Both the position numbers and the translations under genes were made by a program. From Bacteroidota bacterium (GTDB lineage Bacteria; Spirochaetota; Spirochaetia; JABMQR01), in NCBI GenBank assembly GCA_013202335.1, contig JABMQR010000233.1, positions 1 to 56,407 of the forward strand: a stretch of 56,407 bases of DNA, written 5' to 3'. Below, piece after piece: positions 16,579-24,911 of this stretch. Below the pieces are notes generated by a model that ran no database searches, was not told where the DNA came from, and saw only the letters and a list, made by a program, of their open reading frames with translations. The first letter of the stretch is position 1, and each line of letters starts with the position of its first letter.

Positions 16579-17757
16579 ATGGGAAGAGTATTAATAATCG
16601 GTGCAGGTGGAGTCGGGCAGGTAGTTACCCATAAATGTGCACAGGTGCCTGAGGTTTTTGAAGAGATAATGCTGGCAAGCCGTACAAAATCAAAGTGTGA
16701 TGCCATTGCCTCCGGTTTGAATAGAAAGATAGAGACTGCACAGGTTGATGCCGATAATGTCAGTGAACTTGCATCATTGACAAACTCCTATAAACCGGAT
16801 CTTGTAGTGAATGTTGCTCTTCCTTATCAGGATCTGACGATCATGGAAGCATGTCTGCAAACCGGAGTAAATTATCTCGATACAGCAAATTATGAACCAA
16901 GAGATACTGCTAAATTTGAGTACTCATGGCAGTGGAATCTACAGGACCGTTTCAAGGAAGCGGGGCTGACTGCACTTCTGGGAAGCGGATTTGATCCCGG
17001 CGTTACCAATGTGTTTACTGCATATCTGGCAAAAAACGATTTTGATGAAATCCATGAACTTGATATTGTAGATGTAAACGGCGGTGATCACGGACATCCC
17101 TTTGCAACAAATTTCAATCCGGAAATAAATATTCGTGAAGTGACAGCACCCTGTTGCCACTGGGAAGATGGTGATTTTGTTGAGACTGCACCTATGAGCA
17201 GCTCAAAAGATTATATCTGCCCTGAGGAAGTGGGCAGCTACACGATCTACCGGATGTACCATGAAGAACTGGAATCTCTGGTAAAACAGTATCCCACATT
17301 GAGAAAGGCTCAGTTCTGGATGAGTTTTTCGGGAAACTACCTTACACACCTTAAAGTCCTGCAGAATGTTGGAATGACCCGTATTGATCCGGTTCTGTAT
17401 CAGGGACAGGAAATTGTTCCGCTTCAGTTTCTTAAGGCAGTACTGCCGGAACCGGCTTCCCTCGGCGAACGCACAAAGGGAAAAACCTGTATCGGCTGCA
17501 TTATTTCCGGGGTAAAAGACGGGAAACCGCTCAAAAGGTATATATACAACATTTGTGACCATGAAGATGCATATCGGGAAGTGGGTTCACAGGCAATCAG
17601 CTATACTACCGGTGTTCCTGCCATGATAGGGGCAAAAATGCTTATGGAAGGTAAGTGGAAAGGAAGTGGGGTCTTTAATATGGAGCAGTTTGATCCTGAA
17701 CCTTTCATGAAGGATCTGAACAGGTATGGACTTCCATGGAAAATCGTAACTTTATAG
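16579..17757 (+). CDS. Carboxy(nor)spermidine dehydrogenase (saccharopine dehydrogenase family)
   Basis: Joins putrescine (or diaminopropane) with aspartate semialdehyde and reduces the imine with NADPH to carboxyspermidine. The protein has 392 residues, as usual. The N-terminal Rossmann fold has GAGGVGQVVTHKCAQ at about 8-22, and family motifs include GSGFDPGVTNVF near 135 and DVNGGDHGHPFATNF near 164. The gene overlaps the decarboxylase gene by 22 bases. Because an agmatinase gene in the same operon supplies putrescine, the product is more likely carboxyspermidine than carboxynorspermidine. Confidence 0.94.
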   Translation: MGRVLIIGAGGVGQVVTHKCAQVPEVFEEIMLASRTKSKCDAIASGLNRKIETAQVDADNVSELASLTNSYKPDLVVNVALPYQDLTIMEACLQTGVNYLDTANYEPRDTAKFEYSWQWNLQDRFKEAGLTALLGSGFDPGVTNVFTAYLAKNDFDEIHELDIVDVNGGDHGHPFATNFNPEINIREVTAPCCHWEDGDFVETAPMSSSKDYICPEEVGSYTIYRMYHEELESLVKQYPTLRKAQFWMSFSGNYLTHLKVLQNVGMTRIDPVLYQGQEIVPLQFLKAVLPEPASLGERTKGKTCIGCIISGVKDGKPLKRYIYNICDHEDAYREVGSQAISYTTGVPAMIGAKMLMEGKWKGSGVFNMEQFDPEPFMKDLNRYGLPWKIVTL

Positions 17758-18905
17758 GGTTTGACCCCACCCGTGTACCGAGCCCATCGTACGTGGTGGA
17801 TCTATCGGCTCTCAAACAGAATCTTGCCGTTCTCTCCAGAGTTAAGGAGAGAAGCGGTGCACAGATCCTGCTGGCCCTAAAAGCATTCAGCATGTTCTCA
17901 ACCTTTAATCTTATTGGCTCCTATCTGGACGGGGTATGCGCCAGTTCTCCGGATGAGGCCCGTTTGGGGTGCGAGGAGATGGGTAAAGAGGTTCACTCAT
18001 ATTGCCCGGCCTACACAGATAATACCCTGCATGATTTTTTGAAATACAGTGATCATATTGTGTTTAATTCCCAGAAGCAACTAAACCGGCTGCGCCCGGT
18101 ACTGGCTGCATCTACCAATACCAGAGAGAAATCCGTAAGTGTCGGCCTCAGATTGAATCCTGAGCAGCCGGAGGCTGATGTGCCGTTCTATGATCCATCA
18201 TCACCCTATTCCCGATTGGGGATTCCGGTTTCAGAATTTGACGGGAACAATCTTGAGGGAGTGGACGGGTTCCATTTCCATAATCTGTGCGAACAGAATT
18301 CTGATGCTCTGGTAAGGACATGGGAGGCTGTAGAACGTAAATTCGGCAAGTGGATACCGGGGATGAAGTGGATTAATCTGGGAGGCGGGCATCATATTAC
18401 CCGGTCGGATTATGATATTGAAGAGCTGGTAGAACTGATTGATTATATCAGGAATACCTATCATGTCGATGTATATCTGGAGCCGGGTGAGGCGGTTTCC
18501 CTGAATACGGGAGTACTGATTGTCTCTGTGGTCGATATTATCCATAACGGCATGCCGATCGCTGTACTGGATACTTCAGCAACCTGTCATATGCCGGATG
18601 TTCTGGAGATGCCCTACAGACCGGAAATATGGGGTGCAGGGATGCCTGATGAGAAAGAATATACCTACCGGCTTGGCGGACTTTCCTGCCTGGCCGGTGA
18701 TGTAATCGGGGACTTCAGTTTTGATAAACCGCTTTCAATTGGTGATCGGTTGGTTTTTACCGATATGGCCCATTATACCATGGTTAAAACCACCACTTTT
18801 AACGGGGTGCGGCTTCCTTCGATTTGTACATATGATCCTGCAGTAAGTGATTACAAGGTGGTAAAAATTTTTGGGTATGAAGATTTCAGGAGCAGATTAT
18901 CATGA
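17736..18905 (+). CDS. nspC: Carboxy(nor)spermidine decarboxylase
   Basis: A PLP enzyme of the alanine racemase fold that removes CO2 from carboxyspermidine to give spermidine. It has 389 residues. The PLP lysine is K49 in LLALKAFS. HFHNLCEQN near 180, GGGHHITR near 214 and the EPGEAV motif near 249 match NspC, as does ATCHMPDVLEMPYRP near 285. The ATG lies inside the end of the dehydrogenase gene and has no clear ribosome site, pointing to coupled translation. The stop overlaps the agmatinase start by four bases (ATGA). Confidence 0.95.
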   Translation: MENRNFIGFDPTRVPSPSYVVDLSALKQNLAVLSRVKERSGAQILLALKAFSMFSTFNLIGSYLDGVCASSPDEARLGCEEMGKEVHSYCPAYTDNTLHDFLKYSDHIVFNSQKQLNRLRPVLAASTNTREKSVSVGLRLNPEQPEADVPFYDPSSPYSRLGIPVSEFDGNNLEGVDGFHFHNLCEQNSDALVRTWEAVERKFGKWIPGMKWINLGGGHHITRSDYDIEELVELIDYIRNTYHVDVYLEPGEAVSLNTGVLIVSVVDIIHNGMPIAVLDTSATCHMPDVLEMPYRPEIWGAGMPDEKEYTYRLGGLSCLAGDVIGDFSFDKPLSIGDRLVFTDMAHYTMVKTTTFNGVRLPSICTYDPAVSDYKVVKIFGYEDFRSRLS

Positions 18906-19786
18906 TCAATGAAAAACAGGCGAATTGGTTTTTATCATCCGAAATTGAAAACGGTAATCCGGAAAGCTCTCGTTTTCATGTTATTCCTGTCCCTTTTGAG
19001 GATACCGTTTCTTATGGCAGCGGTACGGAAAATAGTCCGACTGCGGTAATTTCGGCCTCTTCCCAGCTTGAATTGTGGGATGGAACCAGTAATCCTGCCT
19101 ATGCCGGTATTCATACTAAATCTCCGGTTAAGCAGCGACAGGGTGAATCCCCTGCTGCTCTCTTTTCCCGGTTAGCCTCCGAAACCGCTGATACTTTGCA
19201 AAAAAATGCTGTTCCTGTGCTTATCGGGGGAGAACACTCAATAACATTTGCTCCGGTATCGGCCTGCAGGGATCATTATGGTGAAATCGGAGTAATTCAG
19301 TTTGATGCACATGCTGATCTCCGTAAAGAGTATGAAGGCTCAAAATATAGTCATGCCTGTGTTATGCGAAGGATTGTTGATGAGCTTCAGCTTCCGATAT
19401 TTCAGATTGGTCTTAGGAGTATAAGCCAGGAGGAGTCTGAATTCATAAGCGCAAACAATATTCCAGGGATTGGGGCAAAACAGGCTGTTGTTGAATCTGT
19501 TATGACAATAAACCTGCCTGCCGATTTTCCCCATAAGGTTTTTGTCACGATTGATGTTGATGGGCTGGATCCCTCAATTATGCCGGCTACCGGTACCCCT
19601 GTTCCCGGCGGACTGGGCTGGTATCAGATTCTGGGCATGCTGCAGTCAATTGCTGACCAGCGGTCAATTGTCGGGTTTGATGTAGTGGAGCTTGCCCCTA
19701 TTGAGAACCTGCATTTCTGTGAATTCTCTGCTGCTCAGCTTATCTATCAGGTGATGGGGATGATTTTTCGAAATAAATTATCTTAA
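18902..19786 (+). CDS. speB: Agmatinase
   Basis: Hydrolyses agmatine to putrescine and urea; a ureohydrolase with two Mn ions. All three metal-binding motifs are present: GGEHS near 108, FDAHADL near 133, and the TIDVDGLDPS motif near 217 followed by GTPVPGGL. Its 294 residues are the normal length. It starts inside the stop codon of nspC (ATGA overlap) and ends the spermidine operon. With speA it provides the putrescine used by the carboxyspermidine dehydrogenase. Confidence 0.95.
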   Translation: MINEKQANWFLSSEIENGNPESSRFHVIPVPFEDTVSYGSGTENSPTAVISASSQLELWDGTSNPAYAGIHTKSPVKQRQGESPAALFSRLASETADTLQKNAVPVLIGGEHSITFAPVSACRDHYGEIGVIQFDAHADLRKEYEGSKYSHACVMRRIVDELQLPIFQIGLRSISQEESEFISANNIPGIGAKQAVVESVMTINLPADFPHKVFVTIDVDGLDPSIMPATGTPVPGGLGWYQILGMLQSIADQRSIVGFDVVELAPIENLHFCEFSAAQLIYQVMGMIFRNKLS

Positions 19787-19828
19787 AGGCTGATTTCTTA
19801 AAATGAACCAAAATATAGATTTGGTCTT

Positions 19829-20179
19829 TTGATTTATGAAATAGCCTCAGTTCATATCAGATGCGGTTTTGCAGCCCATACTCTTAAAGCTATTGTCATT
19901 CTCGATACAAAATGGATTGGAGAGCACAAAGATACCGTACAGTTGGAATTCCTGCATATAGATCGTGCTTACAGAAAGCAGGGAATCGGCAGGATTCTGT
20001 TTATGAAAGCGGTTGAAGAGGCTAATAATCTGAAGGCAAAAAGGCTCTACATCTCTTCCTGTGAAAATAAAAATACGGTTGAGTTTTATAAGCATATGGG
20101 CTGCAGCATAACAAGTGATGTAGATGCGGAGTTGTTTCGGTTGGAACCAAATGATATTCATATGGATTATATGCTTTAG
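19829..20179 (+). pseudogene. N-terminally truncated GNAT acetyltransferase
   Basis: The 116-codon frame carries the acetyl-CoA binding core of a GNAT acetyltransferase: LEFLHIDRAYRKQGIGRIL (motif A, RxxGxG) and KRLYISSCENKNTVEFYKHMGC, ending in ELEPEDIHM-like LEPNDIHMDYML. Related proteins are about 170-180 residues, so the N-terminal third is missing, and there is no ATG or ribosome site at its beginning (only a TTG). It lies 42 bases after speB. A decayed gene is the simplest reading; a short active protein started from TTG cannot be excluded. Confidence 0.65.
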
Positions 20180-20198
20180 ACCCTGATGGAGAAATTGA

Positions 20199-20510
20199 AT
20201 GTGGTACTATATTGTTAAAGTTGCGATTACAACAACCCTGATTGGGGCAATTCTCGCATCTATTCCATTAGTATTTGTTTTGGCAGCGATTTGGCTTTTC
20301 GTTGAAACGAAAGATGTTGAGAAAGTGAGTGTGTTGTCTTCTCAGGTATTCTGGATGGTTCTGCCGTCACTTGCCCTTTTTATCCTGTTGCCGATATTAC
20401 TGCGGTCTGGAATGAACTTTTATGGTAGTATGGGGATATCACTTGCTGTGACTGCAGTCTGCTATGGGATTATGGTGGTTCTGCTGAGGATTTTTAATAT
20501 TTATTTATGA
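20199..20510 (+). CDS. Small membrane protein, three predicted helices
   Basis: A 103-residue protein not assigned to a family. Hydrophobic segments lie at about residues 7-32, 48-67 and 75-100, with few charges (ETKDVEKV) in the first loop, so it is an inner-membrane protein. A GGAG site lies seven bases before the ATG. It follows the truncated GNAT gene by 19 bases. Function unknown. Confidence 0.65.
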   Translation: MWYYIVKVAITTTLIGAILASIPLVFVLAAIWLFVETKDVEKVSVLSSQVFWMVLPSLALFILLPILLRSGMNFYGSMGISLAVTAVCYGIMVVLLRIFNIYL

Positions 20511-20591
20511 GAAAAGCTGTATGAATTGATGTTTGGCAAATCCTATTGAAGAGAGATGTCTTCATTTGTTGCATGAAAAATACTTCTGAGC

Positions 20592-20609
20592 TAATATACT
20601 AGTATGTTA
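20592..20609. promoter_or_regulatory. Near-perfect 18-bp palindrome upstream of the lacI-type gene
   Basis: TAATATACTAGTATGTTA is symmetrical except for one pair, with ATACTAGTAT as a perfect core. It lies 41 bases before the LacI-family start codon and may be an operator. Its core differs from the operators upstream of the sugar operon, so another protein may bind it. Confidence 0.35.
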
Positions 20610-20650
20610 ATGAATACTGTCGGAAATACGATTTGTAATAGGGATTACTT

Positions 20651-21676
20651 ATGAGCACCTTAAAGGATGTTGCAGCACTTGCAGGAGTTTCTCCGGCAAC
20701 CGTCTCCCTGGCTTTGAACGGGAAATCGGTGGGTGAAGAGACACGGAGATTAGTTGTTGACTGTGCAAAACAGTTAAATTATGTGCCAAATCGAATAGGT
20801 CAAACATTAATTACCGGGAAAACCCATACTATTTTAATGGTGATATTAAACTCAACCCGATATACCAATCTGGTGGTAGATACTACATTTTTTTATAACT
20901 ATATTGAAGGCGTTTTGGAATCAGCCGGGAAACACGGGTATAGTGTTACGTTTGATGTTCGGAATTGGGAAGATCCTGACCTTGATGATTTCTTTTATCA
21001 AAAGGTACACGGGAAGAGTGTAGATGGTATTATAATTATTCCTCAGTATGAAAGACACATGTCATTTCTCAAAATTCTTGATGGATTTCCTTTTGTCGTG
21101 TTGAACTCCCATTTGACGGATGAAAAAATTACCTCTTTTAGGGTAGATAATTATCTGGGGGGACGACTTGTTGCCCGATATATGCAGAAGTGCGGATTTA
21201 AAAGTATAGCCTTTATCAATGGGCCTGAAGAGCATTATGACGCCTCAGAACGCAGACGCGGGTTTTTTGATGTATTTAACAGTGAAGCAGGGACTGATCC
21301 GGATATTATTGAGGACAGTGGGGATTGGACAATTCGATGCGGATATGAAGCTGCTGTGAGGATTTTTGAAAAAAAACAGGTGGAAGCACTCTTTTGCGGA
21401 AATGATTTTATGGCTTCCGGGGTTCTCCGCTACTTATATAAGCAAGGTCTGAGAGTTCCGGAGGATGTGAGTCTTATCGGGTATGATAATATGGGATTGT
21501 CAAAAGCTATTTATCCCAGGCTGACTACTGTAGACGGCAGACTGCCGGATATTGGGTTTGGTTTAGGGGAGCTGCTGCTTTCCCGTATAGGTGTAACCTC
21601 AATTGATCAACCTGTGGAAATGCTTAAACCGAAATTAATAATCCGTGAAAGCACAAAGCCGAATACTTCAGATTAA
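20651..21676 (+). CDS. LacI-family transcriptional regulator
   Basis: A 341-residue sugar-responsive repressor. The N-terminal LacI helix-turn-helix and hinge are clear (LKDVAALAGVSPATVSLALN at 4-23, YVPNRIGQTL near 46). The periplasmic-binding-protein-like effector domain contains GYDNMGLSKAIYPRLTTV near 278 and ends with the usual RESTKPN. It is immediately upstream of a sugar operon that has two LacI-type operators in its promoter region, and it is the obvious candidate to bind them. The effector sugar is unknown. Confidence 0.94.
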   Translation: MSTLKDVAALAGVSPATVSLALNGKSVGEETRRLVVDCAKQLNYVPNRIGQTLITGKTHTILMVILNSTRYTNLVVDTTFFYNYIEGVLESAGKHGYSVTFDVRNWEDPDLDDFFYQKVHGKSVDGIIIIPQYERHMSFLKILDGFPFVVLNSHLTDEKITSFRVDNYLGGRLVARYMQKCGFKSIAFINGPEEHYDASERRRGFFDVFNSEAGTDPDIIEDSGDWTIRCGYEAAVRIFEKKQVEALFCGNDFMASGVLRYLYKQGLRVPEDVSLIGYDNMGLSKAIYPRLTTVDGRLPDIGFGLGELLLSRIGVTSIDQPVEMLKPKLIIRESTKPNTSD

Positions 21677-21721
21677 TTGGCAGTATTTTAAATTAGTAAC
21701 AAATTACACAGATTATATTAC

Positions 21722-21749
21722 TTGACAGGTGTGAAAAGTATGGTATTAT
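21722..21749 (+). promoter_or_regulatory. Promoter of the LacI-controlled sugar operon
   Basis: TTGACA at 21722-21727, a 16-base spacer, and TATTAT at 21744-21749. The start point would be near 21756, directly before the twin operators, so bound repressor would block transcription. Confidence 0.7.
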
Positions 21750-21760
21750 TTATACTAAAC

Positions 21761-21794
21761 CTAAAACGTTTTAGATAACTCTAAAACGTTTTAT
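21761..21794. promoter_or_regulatory. Twin LacI-family operators
   Basis: A perfect 14-bp palindrome CTAAAACGTTTTAG at 21761-21774 is repeated at 21781-21794 as CTAAAACGTTTTAT (one change). The centres are 20 bases apart, about two helical turns, which suits side-by-side binding of two dimers. The central CG and A/T-rich arms are typical of LacI/GalR sites. Confidence 0.8.
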
Positions 21795-21807
21795 ATTGGA
21801 GGATTGT

Positions 21808-22677
21808 ATGCGGAAAATGAAGATTGGTATTGATAATTACTGTTATCATCGATTTATGGGAGAAGTCTACCCGGAACAAAATAAACCGGATAAAACGATG
21901 ACGCTAGATGATTATCTGGACAGAGCCCATGAACTGGGTGTAGACGGAGTCTCTCTGGAATCATGCTTTTTTCCCAGTTTTGATAAAGGCTATTTAGCAG
22001 GAATAAAAAAGAAACTGGACGACTATAACCTTGATCGTGTTTTTGCCTGGGGGCATCCTGATGGATTAGAGGGTGGAAAAAATGCACAAGCCTACGATGA
22101 AATGTTGGAAATGATGGAATATGCCCAAGCAATAGGGGCAAAGGTTATGCGGGTTGTCGGAAGCAGCCTCATGTTCCGTTTTGAGGATCATAACTTGCAG
22201 ATAGAGAGATTAACCCGTATGTTTAAAGACGCTATGAAAATGGCGGATAAATATGGATTGAAACTGGCCGATGAGAATCATATCGATTTTACGGCAGATG
22301 AAATGCTGACACTTATACAAAATGTAAATCATCCGAATTTCGGTATTAATTTTGATACAGGAAATTTCATGCGCCTTTTGGATGACCCGGTAAACGGTGC
22401 TAAAAAACTCGCAAAGCATGTATTTGCGACTCATGTTAAGGATCTAAAGCCGGAAAGAGGGCAGGATGTGACTAACTGGCACTTTTTTGCCTGCACACCG
22501 GTCGGAGATGGGCTGGTTGATAATCAGCAGCTTGCACAAGTCCTCTATGACAATGGATTTGAAGGTTTTCTTGCAGTTGAAATTGATTATCTGCATCCTG
22601 ATTATAATGATGATGAAGACGCTGCTGTTGCGCAGAGTATTCGGGAACTGGACAGAATTGTCAGAAATGTAAAATAG
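21808..22677 (+). CDS. Sugar phosphate isomerase/epimerase, xylose-isomerase-like TIM barrel
   Basis: A 289-residue protein of the AP-endonuclease-2 type TIM barrel, the group of IolE, IolH, IolO, tagatose-3-epimerase and hydroxypyruvate isomerase. Metal-binding acids typical of the group appear in LADENHIDFT near 148, NFDTGNFMRL near 178, HVKDLKPERG near 205 and FEGFLAVEIDY near 250. I chose the ATG at 21808 because a GGAGG site lies five bases upstream; a TTG four codons earlier overlaps that site. It is the first gene of the LacI-controlled operon. The substrate is unknown. Confidence 0.88.
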   Translation: MRKMKIGIDNYCYHRFMGEVYPEQNKPDKTMTLDDYLDRAHELGVDGVSLESCFFPSFDKGYLAGIKKKLDDYNLDRVFAWGHPDGLEGGKNAQAYDEMLEMMEYAQAIGAKVMRVVGSSLMFRFEDHNLQIERLTRMFKDAMKMADKYGLKLADENHIDFTADEMLTLIQNVNHPNFGINFDTGNFMRLLDDPVNGAKKLAKHVFATHVKDLKPERGQDVTNWHFFACTPVGDGLVDNQQLAQVLYDNGFEGFLAVEIDYLHPDYNDDEDAAVAQSIRELDRIVRNVK

Positions 22678-22686
22678 GGGGAAGGA

Positions 22687-23838
22687 ATGAAAACCATTAA
22701 TATAGGTATAATAGGCTATCAATTTATGGGGAAAGCTCATAGTAATGCATGGCTTCAGGCTCCCAAATTTTTCACTATGGGAATTAAACCCGTATTGAAG
22801 GTGGCTTGCGGCAGAAGGAAAGAACCCCTGCAGGCATTTGCAGACAATTGGGGATGGGAAGAGATTGAGACTGATTGGCGTAAAGTTATTGAGCGGGATG
22901 ATATTGATGTTATAGATATTTCTGTTCCCCAGCATCTTCATTATGAGATTGCTCTGGCGGCTGCTAAAGCAGGAAAGCATATATTTTTGGAAAAACCCAT
23001 GGCGATGACATTGGATCAGGCCAAAGAGATGGCTGCTGCTGCAGAAGCTGCAGGGATTGTCCATTATCTGAATCATAATTATCGACGATGCCCTGCTGTA
23101 AGGCTGGCAAAAAAATTAATTGATGATGGAAAAATTGGTGATATTTATCACTGGAGAGGTGCTTATCTGCAGGATTGGATTACCGATCCGCAATTTCCTC
23201 TGACCTGGCATCTCCAGAAAGACAAAGCCGGATCCGGACCCCATGGCGATCTGAATTCCCATAGTGTTGATTTAGCAAGGTATCTTGTGGGAGATATTGC
23301 TAAAGTTATGGCAATGACCACACAATTTATCTCAGAACGTCCGCTACCGAATGAAAATGCAGCAACCTTTAAAGGCGGCGTAAGCGGAACCGGTATGGGG
23401 AAGGTTACCGTTGAAGATGCTTCTTTTATGACCGTGATGTTTGAGAATGGCGCTTTAGGGTCGTTTGAGGCTTCCCGTTTTGCAACCGGAAGAAAGAATT
23501 ACAACTTTTTTGAGATTTATGGAAGCAGAGGATCACTGATTTTTAATCTGGAACGTCTAAATGAACTGCAGTATTTTTCCAAAGACGATCCGGAAGGAAC
23601 TCAGGGTTTTCGTACAATTCTGGCAACTGAAGGGGTTCACGACTATATTGCAAACTGGTGGCCGCCCGGGCATATTATCGGATATGAGCATGAGTTTGTT
23701 CATGCAGTAGTTGATTTTATTGATGCAGTTGATAAAGGATCAAGTATCTCACCTAATTTTGATGATGGGGTAAAAGAGATGGAAATACTTGATGCTGCAT
23801 TGCTGTCAGCTGAAGAGGGAAGAACAATCACCCTTTAA
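22687..23838 (+). CDS. Gfo/Idh/MocA family oxidoreductase
   Basis: A 383-residue NAD(P)-dependent sugar or polyol dehydrogenase. The Rossmann motif is GIIGYQFMGKAHSNAW near 7-22, the catalytic EKP motif is FLEKPMAM near 98, and GPHGDLNSHSVDLARYL near 183 holds the conserved D-x-x-x-H pair. It follows the epimerase by nine bases. Together the two enzymes and the ABC transporter suggest uptake, oxidation and epimerisation of a sugar or inositol-like polyol. Confidence 0.92.
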   Translation: MKTINIGIIGYQFMGKAHSNAWLQAPKFFTMGIKPVLKVACGRRKEPLQAFADNWGWEEIETDWRKVIERDDIDVIDISVPQHLHYEIALAAAKAGKHIFLEKPMAMTLDQAKEMAAAAEAAGIVHYLNHNYRRCPAVRLAKKLIDDGKIGDIYHWRGAYLQDWITDPQFPLTWHLQKDKAGSGPHGDLNSHSVDLARYLVGDIAKVMAMTTQFISERPLPNENAATFKGGVSGTGMGKVTVEDASFMTVMFENGALGSFEASRFATGRKNYNFFEIYGSRGSLIFNLERLNELQYFSKDDPEGTQGFRTILATEGVHDYIANWWPPGHIIGYEHEFVHAVVDFIDAVDKGSSISPNFDDGVKEMEILDAALLSAEEGRTITL

Positions 23839-23904
23839 ATTACTGAGTCAATAGAGTCTGCAGAGATTTCTCTGTGTACTGATAATTAACCAGATGGAAA
23901 AACT

Positions 23905-24861
23905 ATGCAAAAAATACAAGCGAGATTACAAAGAAGCGGCATCTCAATCGGGTTGTTGATTACCCTGTTTTTGATAATAATCATGGCATTTGTGGTTAAT
24001 ATAGTAAAAGGTGTGAACTTTTTTAATCTGAACAACTTACTTAATGTGGTCAGAAATTTTTCGATGATTGCCATTGCAGCTATGGGGCAAACATTTGTTA
24101 TTATTTCCGGAGGACTGGATTTGTCTGTCAGTGCTGTTATGGCAACCTCCAATGTTATAGCTGCAACGTTTATGACAAGCAATGGTATGATTTTCCCGGT
24201 TATGCTCTTATGTTTTGCTTTGGCTGCCGGGGTGGGCCTGTTTAACGGTTATCTTATAACCCGAAGACAGGTTCCTCCATTTATCGGTACTTTAGGAACG
24301 GCAATTGTTGTTAACGGATTACGTATGATCTGGACCAATGGAATACCCCGCGGGGCTATTCCTGCCGGTCTCAAGAAGTTCTGCACAGCAAGTTTTCTTA
24401 GTATATTACCCAATCTCTTTGTTGTATTTATTGTTATTGCGATATTTTATTGGTTCCTGCTCTCTCAAACCGGGTTTGGAAGAAAGCTCTATGTGGTAGG
24501 CAGCAACCCGCGTGTTGCAGTTTTGAGCGGGGTACGCAAAGATCGGATTATAGTTTGGGCATATATCATTTCCGCAGTGTCTGCTGCATTTGTCGGTATC
24601 CTTATTGGCGGTTATACCGGTATTGCGGATAACTGGGCAGGAAAAGGATATGATCTGGATTCCATAGCCTTTGCGGTACTGGGCGGTGCAGCAATTGGAG
24701 GAGGGTCCGGATCAATTCAGGGAACAATTCTTGGAGGTTTCATCCTCCTCATGATAACAAATCTTGCACTATTGGCCAGTCTTCCGCTGGAGAGTCAGCT
24801 GGTTATAAAAGGGTTGGTTATTATTATTGCTTTAGGGATATCAGGGCGAAAAAAAGTTTAG
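23905..24861 (+). CDS. Ribose-type sugar ABC transporter permease
   Basis: A 318-residue inner-membrane permease of the RbsC family with about eight to ten hydrophobic segments. Family signatures are GQTFVIISGGLDLSVSAVMA near 53-72, and AFAVLGGAAIGGGSGSIQGT near 254-273, the loop thought to touch the ATPase. It is one of two different permeases in this operon, so the channel is probably a heterodimer. No binding-protein gene accompanies it; a candidate lies 11 kb to the right at 38658. Confidence 0.94.
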   Translation: MQKIQARLQRSGISIGLLITLFLIIIMAFVVNIVKGVNFFNLNNLLNVVRNFSMIAIAAMGQTFVIISGGLDLSVSAVMATSNVIAATFMTSNGMIFPVMLLCFALAAGVGLFNGYLITRRQVPPFIGTLGTAIVVNGLRMIWTNGIPRGAIPAGLKKFCTASFLSILPNLFVVFIVIAIFYWFLLSQTGFGRKLYVVGSNPRVAVLSGVRKDRIIVWAYIISAVSAAFVGILIGGYTGIADNWAGKGYDLDSIAFAVLGGAAIGGGSGSIQGTILGGFILLMITNLALLASLPLESQLVIKGLVIIIALGISGRKKV

Positions 24862-24911
24862 ATTTATTCTAAATACGGCTTATTAAAACGAGCAAGGTGA
24901 TGGTGTGGTGT

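Noticed and set aside
22444..23076. 210-codon minus-strand frame across the end of the epimerase gene and the start of the Gfo/Idh gene
   Set aside because: Both plus-strand genes are well supported by motifs and ribosome sites; the antisense translation has no recognisable pattern.
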